The notes beneath the pieces were generated by a model. The model saw only the letters and a list, made by a program, of their open reading frames with translations, was not told the origin of the DNA and did no database searches. Position numbers and translations under genes: made by a program. This document shows positions 1 through 8,855 of a DNA stretch of 64,000 bases, piece after piece; within the stretch, counting starts at the first letter, position 1, and each line of letters begins with the position of its first letter. The DNA comes from Fluviicola sp. (lineage in GTDB: Bacteria > Bacteroidota > Bacteroidia > Flavobacteriales_D > Crocinitomicaceae). The stretch lies in the NCBI GenBank assembly GCA_029866325.1, contig JARWZO010000018.1:62001-126000 (forward strand), written 5' to 3'.

Positions 1-51
1 GTTGCACACAACTATAAGCGAAAAAGCGAACCACTGAATCCATTTTGTTGT

Positions 52-59
52 TACTTTTG
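52..59 (+). promoter_or_regulatory. Bacteroidota -7 promoter element of sod
   Basis: TACTTTTG matches the Bacteroidota housekeeping -7 consensus TAnnTTTG and lies 23 bases before the sod start codon. No clear -33 TTG is visible at the usual spacing, so the call rests on the -7 box alone. Confidence 0.5.
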
Positions 60-82
60 TTAAACAACAAAACACAATAATT

Positions 83-682
83 ATGTCATTCGAATTACCA
101 AAATTAGCATACGCGTACGACGCATTAGAACCGCACATTGACGCGCGCACCATGGAGATTCATCACTCCAAACATCATCAAGCTTATATTACCAACCTCA
201 ACGCTGCAATTGCAGGAACGGATTTGGAAGGTAAAACCATCGAAGAAATTCTACAGAATTGCAAAGACAAACCTGCTGTTCGCAACAACGGTGGCGGTTT
301 CTGGAATCACAACCTTTTCTGGGAAGTAATGGCACCAAATGCAGGTGGCACACCAACAGGTGAATTGGCTCAGGCAATCAACGATGCTTTCGGAACTTTT
401 GAAGCGTTTAAAGAAGCTTTCACTAAAGCCGGAGCTACGCGTTTCGGTTCAGGATGGGCTTGGTTGTGCGTTGAAAACGGTAAACTGGTTGTTTGTTCAA
501 CTGCCAATCAGGATAACCCGTTGATGGGTGAAGGCTGTAACGGAACTCCGATTTTAGCAATGGACGTTTGGGAACATGCGTATTATTTGCATTACCAAAA
601 CCGTCGTCCTGACTACATGAATGCATTTTTTAATGTGATCAACTGGGATGCCGTAGCGAAGAAATACGCTACTGCTAAATAA
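83..682 (+). CDS. sod: Fe/Mn superoxide dismutase
   Basis: This 199-residue cytoplasmic enzyme dismutates superoxide to oxygen and hydrogen peroxide. The length is normal for the Fe/Mn family. The four metal ligands are visible: His27 in the first helical hairpin, His76 in the WNHNLFW motif, and Asp161 and His165 in the DVWEHAYY signature. There is no signal peptide. The gene stands alone, with its own -7 box upstream and a strong hairpin terminator downstream. Metal specificity (Fe, Mn or cambialistic) cannot be settled by eye. Confidence 0.97.
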   Translation: MSFELPKLAYAYDALEPHIDARTMEIHHSKHHQAYITNLNAAIAGTDLEGKTIEEILQNCKDKPAVRNNGGGFWNHNLFWEVMAPNAGGTPTGELAQAINDAFGTFEAFKEAFTKAGATRFGSGWAWLCVENGKLVVCSTANQDNPLMGEGCNGTPILAMDVWEHAYYLHYQNRRPDYMNAFFNVINWDAVAKKYATAK

Positions 683-700
683 GTTGGATTAACTATTTTA

Positions 701-740
701 GAAAACCTTCAATGCTTCGGTGTTGGAGGTTTTCTTTTTT
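701..740 (+). terminator. Rho-independent terminator of sod
   Basis: A 12-base stem (GAAAACCTTCAA with TTGGAGGTTTTC, one G-T pair) with a short loop is followed by a run of T at 735-740, 19 bases after the sod stop. Confidence 0.85.
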
Positions 741-822
741 CAAGCATTTGTGTGGTCTCAATCGTACCACAATTTTCCCTTACTTTTTGCCAAGGCTGAA
801 AAAGTAAGCAAAACATCCTTTT

Positions 823-999
823 GCGCCATTCATAGCCGCTCGTAAAAAATGGCTCTTTCTGTGTTTTAAGGTCAAAAGTGGCAGATCAGGATCTGAAACG
901 CTACACACAGCAGATTTGGCAATCTCTGTGTGTTTTAGCGCTTTTGACAAAACACAACGAAACAGCCATTTTTCTTACGTCGCTTCCTTGAATTGGCGC
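823..999. repeat. Long imperfect palindrome (177 bp)
   Basis: The two halves of this stretch are imperfect reverse complements. The outer pair is GCGCCATTCATAGCCGC against the complement of GCTTCCTTGAATTGGCGC. The next layer is CGTAAAAAATGGCT against AGCCATTTTTCTTACG, then GTCAAAAG against CTTTTGAC, with an inner CGCTACACACAGCAGA/TCTCTGTGTGTTTTAGCG hairpin. A 20-base bulge sits in the left arm. No gene is seen in it; it fills most of the sod to GNAT gap. It may be a non-autonomous repeat or a structured RNA. Confidence 0.7.
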
Positions 1000-1127
1000 T
1001 GTCCGCAAGCTAAGTAATCTATAAATACAAGGTTATGTTAGCCGAATTTTTGATTTTACTAGAATAGTTTATTGATCTAATTAAGACTAATCAATTTACA
1101 GCATTACTGAACAAACAAACCGCTACT

Positions 1128-1655
1128 TCAAAAATCTATCCGGAAAACAATCACGGGAATATCTTGCCATACCGATTCTTTCCACGGAACCATACCATTG
1201 CGCTTGGCTACAGCTTGAGAAGGTGTATTGTGATGAGAAATCAAACTAACAATAAAGGTGGAAAGCTGATGCTTGCGGGCGTATTCTTTGAAACAAGTAG
1301 CAGCTTCCGTTGCATATCCTTTTCCCCAATGAGCAGGAAACAGATGATAACCGATTTCAAGGACAAATTCTCCATCAACTTCCTGCAATAACAAACCGCA
1401 TTGACCGATGAATGTGCCGTCTTTGAGATGCAAAGCGAGTAAACCGAACTGTTGGTTTACATAACGATCCTGTTGGCGTATAATCCATATTGGAGCTTGA
1501 GTAACCGCTTCCAGACGTATATAATCGGGGAAATACCGCATAGCAAGCGGATCACGCAAATAATCAACCCATGGCAAGATATGCTCTTCACCAAGCGGAC
1601 GCATCACCAACCGTTCGGTTTGATGCGGTAATAAATAATCAGAAGGAATTTTCAC
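1128..1655 (-). CDS. GNAT family N-acetyltransferase (RimJ/RimL-like)
   Basis: This 175-residue protein looks like a GNAT acetyltransferase of the RimJ/RimL type. It begins with the typical ERLVMRPL strand, and the acetyl-CoA pyrophosphate loop is visible as HWGKGYATEA around residues 109-118. A later segment (HNTPSQAVAKRNGM) matches the family's C-terminal helix. The acceptor substrate is unknown. It starts with GTG inside the last codons of glmS (overlapping reading end at 1655 against a stop at 1660-1662), so it is probably the last gene of the glgA-like/DUF4270/glmS operon. The C-terminus is ordinary for the family. Confidence 0.85.
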   Translation of the reverse strand: MKIPSDYLLPHQTERLVMRPLGEEHILPWVDYLRDPLAMRYFPDYIRLEAVTQAPIWIIRQQDRYVNQQFGLLALHLKDGTFIGQCGLLLQEVDGEFVLEIGYHLFPAHWGKGYATEAATCFKEYARKHQLSTFIVSLISHHNTPSQAVAKRNGMVPWKESVWQDIPVIVFRIDF

Positions 1656-1659
1656 CGGT

Positions 1660-3507
1660 TTATTCTACCGTCACCGACTTGGCCAGGTTACGCGGCTGAT
1701 CGACATTACAACCGCGCATTACCGCAATGTGGTAACTCAATAACTGCAATGGAACGGTAGCCAGCAATGGCACCAAGTGTTCGTCGGTATCCGGAATTTC
1801 GATCACGTGATCGGCCATGGCTTTTACATCTTCGTCGCCTTCGGTCACAATCGCAATGATTTTTCCTTTACGTGCTTTCACTTCCTGAATATTGCTCACT
1901 ACTTTTTCGTACGACGTACCTTTTGTAGCAATCACAAACACCGGCATTTCTTCATCGATCAACGCAATAGGACCGTGTTTCATCTCCGCTGCAGGATAAC
2001 CTTCAGCGTGGATGTAGGAAATTTCTTTGAGTTTCAACGCACCTTCCAACGCTACCGGGAATGAACTTCCACGACCTAAGTAAAGTGCATTGGTTGCGTC
2101 TTTGTAGATCGCAGCAATGGCTTCAATATCATCGTTGCGTTCCAAGACACGTTTTACTTTCTCAGGAATGGCTTCCAGTTCCGAAAGCATGGTACGGAAT
2201 TTTGTTTCGCTGATGGTTCCTTTTTTGTGGGCCAATGAAAGCGCCAACAAGGTCAATACGGTTACCTGAGCAGTAAATGCTTTGGTAGATGCGACACCAA
2301 TTTCAGGTCCGGCATGTGTATAAGAACCTGCATCTGTGATACGTGAGATTGAAGAACCAACTACGTTGCAAATCCCCAAAATAGTCGCACCTTTCGATTT
2401 CGCCAATTCCAAAGCGGCTAACGTATCGGCAGTTTCGCCCGATTGAGAAACGGCAATCACCACATCGTTTTCACCGATGATTGGGTTACGGTAACGGAAT
2501 TCACTGGCGTATTCCACTTCTACGTTGATGCGGGCCAGATCTTCCATTAAATATTCGCCTACAAGGCAAGCATGCCAAGAGGTTCCGCAGGCAATCATCA
2601 CAATGCGCTGCGCCTGGATCATTTTTTGTTCGTAGTCTTTCACTCCACCCAGCGACACCCAGCCTTCGGTAGCGTTTAAGCGACCACGGAAACAATCGCG
2701 GATTGAACGCGGCTGTTCGTGAATTTCTTTCAACATGAAGTGCTCATAGCCGCCTTTTTCCAACGCTTCCAACTGCAACTCCAATGCTTGTACGTAAGGT
2801 GTTTTCTCTAAATTGTGACCGATGTTGATGATTTTTAATCCTTCATTGAGGTCAACAATTGCTATTTCTTCATCTTCGAGGTAAACTACCTGATTGGTGT
2901 ATTCAATGATCGGTGTCGCATCTGAAGCCAAGAAAAAATCATTGTCTTTTCCGATTCCTACTACCAACGGACTACTCTTACGAGCAGCTATCAACTGGTT
3001 CGGATTTTCGGTCGACAATACCACAATGGCATACGCACCGATTACGCTTAGCAAGGCCAAACGAACGGCTTCCACCAAATCAACTTGTTCCTGTTTTTGA
3101 ATATCGTCTATCAAGTGCACCAACACTTCCGTATCGGTTTGACTTTTAAAGACATATCCACGCGATTTCAACTCTTCTCGCAGCGAATTGTAATTTTCAA
3201 TAATTCCGTTGTGAATCAAGGCAATATGCCCTGAAGTGCTCATGTGCGGATGTGCATTGATATCGTTTGGCGGTCCGTGGGTAGCCCAGCGTGTGTGGCC
3301 AATTCCTGCAAACCCGTCCAAATCTTGCGATTGCGCAAATTCTTCCAAGTTCGAAACCTTTCCCTGACGTTTGTAAAGGTTAATCTCACCCTTGTTCAAC
3401 AATGCCACACCTGCGCTGTCGTAACCGCGATATTCAAGACGTTTTAGACCTTTGATAATAATCGGATAGGCTTCTTTTTTACCAATATATGCTACAATAC
3501 CACACAT
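1660..3507 (-). CDS. glmS: Glutamine-fructose-6-phosphate aminotransferase (isomerizing)
   Basis: GlmS makes glucosamine 6-phosphate from fructose 6-phosphate and glutamine, the first step toward UDP-GlcNAc for peptidoglycan and lipid A. The protein has 615 residues, the usual length. The N-terminal glutaminase domain starts with the nucleophile Cys2 (MCGIVAYIG) and carries the GHTRWATHG motif. Two SIS isomerase domains follow, with SQSGETADT in the first and GRGSSFPVALEGALKLKE in the second, and the protein ends with the conserved LAKSVTVE tail. It lies 6 bases after the DUF4270 gene and is cotranscribed with it. Confidence 0.98.
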   Translation of the reverse strand: MCGIVAYIGKKEAYPIIIKGLKRLEYRGYDSAGVALLNKGEINLYKRQGKVSNLEEFAQSQDLDGFAGIGHTRWATHGPPNDINAHPHMSTSGHIALIHNGIIENYNSLREELKSRGYVFKSQTDTEVLVHLIDDIQKQEQVDLVEAVRLALLSVIGAYAIVVLSTENPNQLIAARKSSPLVVGIGKDNDFFLASDATPIIEYTNQVVYLEDEEIAIVDLNEGLKIINIGHNLEKTPYVQALELQLEALEKGGYEHFMLKEIHEQPRSIRDCFRGRLNATEGWVSLGGVKDYEQKMIQAQRIVMIACGTSWHACLVGEYLMEDLARINVEVEYASEFRYRNPIIGENDVVIAVSQSGETADTLAALELAKSKGATILGICNVVGSSISRITDAGSYTHAGPEIGVASTKAFTAQVTVLTLLALSLAHKKGTISETKFRTMLSELEAIPEKVKRVLERNDDIEAIAAIYKDATNALYLGRGSSFPVALEGALKLKEISYIHAEGYPAAEMKHGPIALIDEEMPVFVIATKGTSYEKVVSNIQEVKARKGKIIAIVTEGDEDVKAMADHVIEIPDTDEHLVPLLATVPLQLLSYHIAVMRGCNVDQPRNLAKSVTVE

Positions 3508-3513
3508 CTGATT

Positions 3514-4839
3514 CTAGTATTCGGTGTATTTAACAATCAATTTCGGTTTCTCTTTGTTGGTGGTATTCGGACCGTTAAAAATGATCCGTTCCGCTGTAGA
3601 AGAGAAGAATGTCGGGTAGAGGAAAACGCCTCTGTTTTCAGCATCACCGGTCACGATATCCTGCACGTAATTGCGTACATCAACGATGTAACTTTTCCGA
3701 CTATCATCGTAAGCAATCACCTGGAAACCGACAATTTTTCCTTCATCGGTTTTGTAACCCACACTGAGTTGGTTACTCGGATAAAAACTACTGAACGTTT
3801 GGTGAGCAATCGGGATGACGAGCAAGGCATTGTGCACCACCGCTTTTTTGGAAAGGTTATTCAATGTAGGAAACTCCACCTTACCACGCGATTGAAACGC
3901 TTGTGCATAGTATTGATTTTGCCCAATGATCGAGTCTAAAAGCACATTCGCTACAGCATACCCTGAATTGTCAATTTCTACGTGATTAAAGTCAGCGCAA
4001 TTATCTTCTACTTCCAATACCAACTCGTAAGGAGTCGCATTAGCATCTGCTTGCAAATGGTAATAAATAGTTACTTTGCTGTTGTTGTCTTCGAGGTTGA
4101 AATAAAACACACCACCTTTCCCAAGAGACGGATTGGCATTGGACACTTTTATGTGTAAGCCTTTCATGTAGTCCTCAAACAAGGCATCATCCGTAAAAGC
4201 CGGGTTGGTACCACTTGTTGCATCAGTCATCAGCGTGTTTCCAAAAAGAGCAGGATCCAAACGCAAACGCAATTGTGCCGGTTTTTTGGTAGTTCCAACT
4301 AAAACCGAATCGCTCGGATTTGGTGTTTGAATTGCACTTGACGGCAATACTAAGTTAGCGAGTTTCAGCGCTTTTATATCGTCTTTGTAATAAGCAGAAT
4401 CAATATCCAACGCCTCATCCAACTCATACACTTCAAATGATTGTGGATCCAATTCACCGTAATAACCACGGTAACGCAACGAAAGCACAACAGAATCCAC
4501 TACAGCAACATCACCTGCATCAAAACTGATGGTATTGCTCAGATGAAATTGAGTGTAAATAGAAGCATTGAATGTTCCGAATTTCGGATCGTGGTAAGCA
4601 CCCAAAATGCCAAACGCTTGATTATCGGTAGGTACACTATCTTCTGCCACCGAGAACGTGGTTAGCTTAAAGGTATCTACTCCACCCGAGTTCAGCAAAG
4701 CATCCGGGTCTAAAGCACCCAAGCCAATGGTGTTGGTTTCTTTCTTGCAACTTGTGGCAACCAAAAGTGCTAATAAAAAAGTAGCGGAAAGAGTAAATCC
4801 TTTCCGCCAACTTGTCCAATTATTTTGTTGTTGTATCAT
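3514..4839 (-). CDS. DUF4270 family lipoprotein
   Basis: This 441-residue protein has a lipoprotein signal peptide: a basic start, a hydrophobic stretch at about 17-28 and the lipobox VATSC with Cys31. The rest resembles DUF4270 proteins of Bacteroidota, of unknown function and presumed to sit in the outer membrane or periplasm. Features typical of the family are the short N-terminal region after the Cys (ETNTIGL) followed by a long beta-rich body ending in KPKLIVKYTEY. It starts immediately after the stop of the glycogen-synthase-like gene and is followed at 6 bases by glmS. This gene order is familiar in Flavobacteria. Confidence 0.85.
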   Translation of the reverse strand: MIQQQNNWTSWRKGFTLSATFLLALLVATSCKKETNTIGLGALDPDALLNSGGVDTFKLTTFSVAEDSVPTDNQAFGILGAYHDPKFGTFNASIYTQFHLSNTISFDAGDVAVVDSVVLSLRYRGYYGELDPQSFEVYELDEALDIDSAYYKDDIKALKLANLVLPSSAIQTPNPSDSVLVGTTKKPAQLRLRLDPALFGNTLMTDATSGTNPAFTDDALFEDYMKGLHIKVSNANPSLGKGGVFYFNLEDNNSKVTIYYHLQADANATPYELVLEVEDNCADFNHVEIDNSGYAVANVLLDSIIGQNQYYAQAFQSRGKVEFPTLNNLSKKAVVHNALLVIPIAHQTFSSFYPSNQLSVGYKTDEGKIVGFQVIAYDDSRKSYIVDVRNYVQDIVTGDAENRGVFLYPTFFSSTAERIIFNGPNTTNKEKPKLIVKYTEY

Positions 4840-4840
4840 A

Positions 4841-5668
4841 TCAGATCAAAACAGCTTCTTCTATTACTTTGTCAAAAAATTCGGTAAGACCCTTTGCCAG
4901 GTTTTCTTCCGGTAAGTAATTCAATTTCAAACACGTTGCTTTGTCGTAAACACCTTGTAATTCGGGTGCGATGACTTCACTACTTTGAACCACTCCATCA
5001 GAGAACGTAACTGCGGCATTGGTTATTGCTTCCAACGTCGGATTTTTCACGAGCGAAGTTACGGATTCATCGAATCCCTCAAAAGCCAATTTTTCAGAAA
5101 AACGCGCATCCCACTCTGTGGCAAAGCCTTGTTGATCTTCGTATATACTGTAAACAACTTTGGTATCAGCAAAATGCGGATCCTTGTTGTACATTTTTTT
5201 GATGTAAAGTGGCATGAGCGATGACATCCATCCGTGACAGTGAATCACATCCGGTTTCCAGCCCAATTTTTTTACTGTTTCCAATACACCGCGACAAAAG
5301 AACATACTTCGTTCGTCATTGTCTTTGTAGTCGGAACCATCGTCTTCGCTAACGTTGTTTTTACGTTTGAAATACTCATCGTTGTCAATGAAATAAACTT
5401 GAATACGAGCAGTAGGGATCGAAGCCACTTTAATGATCAACGGATGATCGTGGTCATCGATAATGATATTCATTCCCGATAAACGGATCACTTCGTGCAA
5501 CTGATGGCGACGCTCATTGATACTTCCAAAACGCGGAGTGAAAACACGGATTTCCTTTCCGTTCTCTTGAGTTCCTTGCGGAAGCTTACGTGCATTGTGG
5601 GAAATTTCAGATTTCGGAAGAAACGGATATATTTCTTGCGAGACAAACAGAATTCTCTTTTTTTCCAT
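4841..5668 (-). CDS. Glycogen/starch synthase-like protein (N-terminal GT5 half only)
   Basis: I place the start at the ATG at 5668 (MEKKRILFVSQEIYPF), because a good promoter lies just upstream and the upstream frame overlaps panC. The 275-residue product matches the N-terminal Rossmann domain of family GT5 glycogen synthases, with LFVSQEIYPFLPKSE, RVFTPRFG and KPDVIHCHGW segments. Full-length GlgA is about 480 residues and has a second GT-B domain with catalytic residues, which is absent here. The usual KxGGL ADP-glucose-binding motif after the first strand is replaced by KSEISHNARKLP. It is therefore unlikely to be a normal glycogen synthase. Such short proteins next to panC are common in Bacteroidota. 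Confidence 0.85.
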   Translation of the reverse strand: MEKKRILFVSQEIYPFLPKSEISHNARKLPQGTQENGKEIRVFTPRFGSINERRHQLHEVIRLSGMNIIIDDHDHPLIIKVASIPTARIQVYFIDNDEYFKRKNNVSEDDGSDYKDNDERSMFFCRGVLETVKKLGWKPDVIHCHGWMSSLMPLYIKKMYNKDPHFADTKVVYSIYEDQQGFATEWDARFSEKLAFEGFDESVTSLVKNPTLEAITNAAVTFSDGVVQSSEVIAPELQGVYDKATCLKLNYLPEENLAKGLTEFFDKVIEEAVLI

Positions 5669-5701
5669 GGAATTCGACGAGGAATTTGGTGTATAACGGT
5701 A

Positions 5702-5731
5702 CAAAAGTACGAAAAAAAGCGCAAACTTCAA
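5702..5731 (-). promoter_or_regulatory. Promoter of the glgA-like/DUF4270/glmS/GNAT operon
   Basis: On the minus strand TACTTTTG (5702-5709) is a perfect TAnnTTTG -7 box, preceded at 19 bases by a TTG -33 element (5729-5731). It sits 34 bases before the ATG at 5668, in the gap shared with the divergent panC. Confidence 0.65.
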
Positions 5732-5779
5732 TTTATTCGTATAGATTTGCCACCCTACACCAGTAAATTCGGGTGAATT

Positions 5780-6619
5780 GTGAAGATTGTTGAGTCGATA
5801 ATAAGTCTGAATGAGGCGTTGGCAACTGTCAGAGAGACAGGCAAAACCGTTGGTTTGGTTCCAACAATGGGTGCTTTGCACGAAGGTCACATGGCCTTGG
5901 TCGAACGCGCCCGGTCGATGGCTGATGTGGTGGTGGTAACCGTTTTTGTGAACCCAACACAGTTTACAAACGCTTCCGATCTCACTTTGTATCCGCGTAC
6001 TCCCGAAAAAGATGCTGCGCTGCTGGCCAATCACGGTTGCGATATTGCTTTTTTTCCATCGGTTGATGAAGTGTACCCGAAAGGATATCAGACACCTGAA
6101 ATTCCGCTGGGAACATTGGATAAAGTTATGGAAGGTGAGTTTCGTCCCGGACATTTCAAAGGCGTTGTACAAGTAGTGAATCGTTTTTTCGAAGTGATTC
6201 AACCTACCTTCGCGTTTTTCGGACTCAAAGATTTTCAGCAGGTTGCCGTCATTCGTTTTATGACAGATTATTTGCAATTACCGGTAACCATTGTGCCTTG
6301 TCCTACCCTGCGAGAAACTTCGGGTTTGGCAATGAGTAGCCGCAATATGCGTCTGACGACTCAACAATTGGATAAAGCTGTGATTATCTACGAAACACTG
6401 ACACTTGCCAAATCGTTGGTTGATACCCATACTCCTGCCGAAACAAAACAATTGGCGCTGGAACATTTTGCTCATTCGCCATTGAAGATGGAATATTTTT
6501 CGATTGTGAATCCGCAAACACTAGAAGAACTGACGGATGAATGGATTCCCGGAGCGACCTGTTGTTTGGCTGCTTTTTGCGGCGAAGTGCGGTTGATTGA
6601 TAACATGACTCTTAACTAA
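5780..6619 (+). CDS. panC: Pantoate-beta-alanine ligase
   Basis: PanC joins pantoate and beta-alanine with ATP to give pantothenate, the vitamin B5 precursor of CoA. The 279-residue protein carries the class I nucleotidyltransferase signature as PTMGALHEGHMALVERA (HxGH near residue 34) and the KMSKS-equivalent SSRNMRL near residue 190, plus FGLKDFQQ. The start is a GTG at 5780; no ATG with a better fit is seen upstream. It is transcribed divergently from the GT5-like operon and precedes panD, which supplies its beta-alanine. Confidence 0.97.
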   Translation: MKIVESIISLNEALATVRETGKTVGLVPTMGALHEGHMALVERARSMADVVVVTVFVNPTQFTNASDLTLYPRTPEKDAALLANHGCDIAFFPSVDEVYPKGYQTPEIPLGTLDKVMEGEFRPGHFKGVVQVVNRFFEVIQPTFAFFGLKDFQQVAVIRFMTDYLQLPVTIVPCPTLRETSGLAMSSRNMRLTTQQLDKAVIIYETLTLAKSLVDTHTPAETKQLALEHFAHSPLKMEYFSIVNPQTLEELTDEWIPGATCCLAAFCGEVRLIDNMTLN

Positions 6620-6871
6620 TGTTTGATGCTTGATTTTTGATGTTGGATTAAGTTACTCCAAAAAACCAATCTTCCTCCCTGATTTGAGACTCGGTTGATG
6701 TAATCAAATGATTAGTAAGTTGGATTGACTTTCCAATCTGAATCAATTCATTCAACATAATCGAAGCTTTGAAATATAAAACCCCAGAGATTTACCTGAA
6801 ACTCAATCAAAAATCAAGCATCAAAAATCCAACATCATTCTAATTCCGAGATCAAGCATCCAACATCAAAA
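6620..6871. repeat. Word-type inverted repeat between panC and panD
   Basis: The word GATGCTTGATTTTTGATGTT at 6625-6644 returns in reverse complement at about 6803-6834 and again, partly, at 6850-6870 (ATCAAGCATCCAACATCAAA). Between them lies about 150 bp without a gene. The same word pair recurs after the hydrolase gene near 9.6 kb. Confidence 0.75.
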
Positions 6872-6879
6872 ATTCACCT

Positions 6880-6887
6880 TACCTTTG
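6880..6887 (+). promoter_or_regulatory. -7 promoter element of panD
   Basis: TACCTTTG fits TAnnTTTG exactly and lies 19 bases before the panD ATG. It suggests that panD and the genes after it have their own promoter rather than depending on panC transcription. Confidence 0.5.
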
Positions 6888-6906
6888 CATCGCGTTTTTT
6901 TAGAAC

Positions 6907-7257
6907 ATGTTCATACAAGTAGTAAAATCAAAAATTCACCGCGTTCGTGTTACACAAGCGGAATTAAATTACGTAGGAAGCATTACCATTGATGAAGCAT
7001 TGATGGAAGCTGCTAATTTGATCGAAGGTGAAAAAGTTCAAATAGTCAACATCAACAACGGCGAGCGTTTGGAAACGTATGTTATCAAAGGTGATCGCAA
7101 TACGGGAACTATTTGTTTGAATGGTCCGGCAGCCCGAAGAGTGTCACTAGGTGACCTGATCATTATCATCGGTTACGGTTTCATGACCATGGATGAAGCG
7201 AAAGGTTTTCAGCCATCGCTGGTGTTTCCTGACGAAACCACCAATCTTATAGTGTAG
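6907..7257 (+). CDS. panD: Aspartate 1-decarboxylase precursor
   Basis: PanD decarboxylates L-aspartate to beta-alanine for pantothenate synthesis. The 116-residue proenzyme is the expected length. The self-cleavage site is Gly24-Ser25 in YVGSITID; cleavage makes the pyruvoyl cofactor from Ser25. The conserved NGPAARR segment around residues 72-78 is also present. It follows panC after a 287-base gap filled by inverted repeats and is followed three bases later by a membrane-protein gene. Confidence 0.97.
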   Translation: MFIQVVKSKIHRVRVTQAELNYVGSITIDEALMEAANLIEGEKVQIVNINNGERLETYVIKGDRNTGTICLNGPAARRVSLGDLIIIIGYGFMTMDEAKGFQPSLVFPDETTNLIV

Positions 7258-7259
7258 CT

Positions 7260-8282
7260 ATGAAAAAATGGATCGGAATATTACTGAAAACAGTTCTTCC
7301 ACTTGGATTAGGGGTTTATCTGGTTTGGTATTTTTTCGATCGGATGTCTGCCACAGACAAAGATATTTTCTTCGAAGCGATTCGAAAGGCTGATTACACG
7401 TGGATTGTTGTGTCGTTGTTCTTGAGTTTTCTTTCCTTGCTTTCGCGTGCTTATCGCTGGAAGTATGTACTGGAACCGTTGGGTTATCAAACCAAATTCT
7501 GGAATCGCTACCACGCATTGATGATCGGTTATATCGTGAATTTGACCATTCCAAGAGCCGGAGAAGCTTCTCGTGCAGTGATGTTGTACCGTTCAGACGG
7601 TGTACCGTTCTCCAAATCTTTCGGGACTATTTTGGCAGAACGAGCAGTTGATTTGGTAATGCTCATGGGAGTTGTTTTGTTTACCACTTCCATCGGCTAC
7701 GACGATTTCTGGAAAATCAAGTATCAGGTTGAAACGCAATTGGGCGGCAATACTCCCTCGGGTGAAACTTCCTGGACTGGAATCATCTTTTATAGTATCG
7801 TGGCATTGGGTTTCATCGGGTTGATTATTGCCTTCTCAATCCAAAAAATCCGCCAACGTCTCATTCAGTTTATCAAAGATTTATTTGCCGGAGTTTTTGC
7901 TATTTTCCGCTCCAAAAATCCGCTGAGTTATTCGGCACATACCCTTTTTATTTGGTTGATGTACATCAGCTATTTTTCCATCGCGTTTTTGTCGCTTGAC
8001 GAAGCGAAGAATGTACCGTTTGCCGGAATTATGATTGCTTTTATTGCCGGTTCGCTCGGAATTAGCTTTACCAATGGCGGAATCGGAGCATTCCCCTTAC
8101 TAGTAGGTTTGGTACTCAATTTTTACCTGCACGATGAATATGGCGACGCTGCTACAGGAATCGGTGCTGCGCTAGGAATGATTATCTGGTCGTCACAAAC
8201 GCTAATGATGATCTTACTCGGAGCGCTTTCGTTTGTTTTAATCCCCAATAATTTTTCTTCCAAAGATGAGCCGGTTCAATGA
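7260..8282 (+). CDS. Lysylphosphatidylglycerol synthase TM region/flippase-like membrane protein
   Basis: This 340-residue inner-membrane protein has about eight hydrophobic segments and the features of the UPF0104/LPG_synthase_TM family: a YRW motif after the second helix, LTIPRAGEASRAVMLYRSDGVPFSKSFGTILAERAVDL in the middle (given here only as a landmark around residues 90-125), and NGGIGAFPLLVG near the C-terminus. Members are membrane parts of MprF or putative lipid or glycolipid flippases. No catalytic soluble domain is attached. It starts 3 bases after panD and overlaps the next gene by 17 bases, so it is translated in the pan operon. The substrate is unknown. Confidence 0.85.
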   Translation: MKKWIGILLKTVLPLGLGVYLVWYFFDRMSATDKDIFFEAIRKADYTWIVVSLFLSFLSLLSRAYRWKYVLEPLGYQTKFWNRYHALMIGYIVNLTIPRAGEASRAVMLYRSDGVPFSKSFGTILAERAVDLVMLMGVVLFTTSIGYDDFWKIKYQVETQLGGNTPSGETSWTGIIFYSIVALGFIGLIIAFSIQKIRQRLIQFIKDLFAGVFAIFRSKNPLSYSAHTLFIWLMYISYFSIAFLSLDEAKNVPFAGIMIAFIAGSLGISFTNGGIGAFPLLVGLVLNFYLHDEYGDAATGIGAALGMIIWSSQTLMMILLGALSFVLIPNNFSSKDEPVQ

Positions 8283-8790
8283 CATGACTGCTAAAATGCA
8301 GGATTTGGCAGCTGCTAAAGCTACCGTTGCTGCCTGGAAATCAGTCGGAGAAAAAGTGGTGTTTACCAACGGCTGTTTTGATATTTTGCACCGTGGGCAT
8401 GTAACCTATCTAGCTCATGCAGCCGATTTCGGAACCAAACTGGTGGTAGCGCTCAATACCGATGCTTCGGTGAAACGCTTGGGAAAAGGCGACGACCGTC
8501 CTGTTAATTCGGAAGAAGCACGTTCTTACGTTATGTCGGCGCTCGGTTTTGTAGATTTAGTGGTATTATTCGATAACGATACGCCACTCGAAGTGATCAC
8601 AGCGCTTGAACCTTCGGTTTTGGTAAAAGGCGGCGATTATAATGCCGATGAAACCGATCCTTCCAGCAAACAATACATTGTGGGAAGCCATGAAGTGCTA
8701 GCGTTAGGCGGCGACGTACGAACTGTTGATTTGGTGAATGGGTTTTCGACGACAGGGATTATCCGGAAGCTCAAAAATGGTATATCGTAG
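8266..8790 (+). CDS. rfaE2: D-glycero-beta-D-manno-heptose 1-phosphate adenylyltransferase-like (RfaE2/HldE C-terminal type)
   Basis: This 174-residue cytidylyltransferase-fold protein resembles the C-terminal domain of HldE (RfaE domain II), which adenylates heptose 1-phosphate during LPS core heptose synthesis. It shows FTNGCFDILHRGHVTYL (the HxGH ATP-binding motif, about residues 33-49), the DRPV segment, and the late NGFSTTGIIRK signature. There is no kinase domain, so it is a stand-alone enzyme. The first ATG at 8266 gives a 17-base overlap with the flippase-like gene; an ATG at 8284 is an alternative start. The TAG stop lies inside a palindromic repeat. Confidence 0.9.
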   Translation: MSRFNDMTAKMQDLAAAKATVAAWKSVGEKVVFTNGCFDILHRGHVTYLAHAADFGTKLVVALNTDASVKRLGKGDDRPVNSEEARSYVMSALGFVDLVVLFDNDTPLEVITALEPSVLVKGGDYNADETDPSSKQYIVGSHEVLALGGDVRTVDLVNGFSTTGIIRKLKNGIS

Positions 8791-8824
8791 GCGCGGGATG
8801 CGTCCCGCGCTTACATACCATTTT
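8774..8824. repeat. GTAGGCGCGGGA palindromic element, copy 1
   Basis: A nested hairpin: outer arms AAAATGGTAT/ATACCATTTT and an inner near-perfect GCGCGGGA-TGCG-TCCCGCGC. It contains the stop codon of the rfaE2-like gene and may act as its terminator. Related elements occur near 33.59 kb and 61.48 kb. Confidence 0.75.
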
Positions 8825-8855
8825 CAAATCATCACCAAAAATCCTATCTTGCATC

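Noticed and set aside
4841-6277. Single 478-residue frame starting inside panC
   Set aside because: The first 203 codons are antisense to panC and its promoter region; the true protein starts at 5668.
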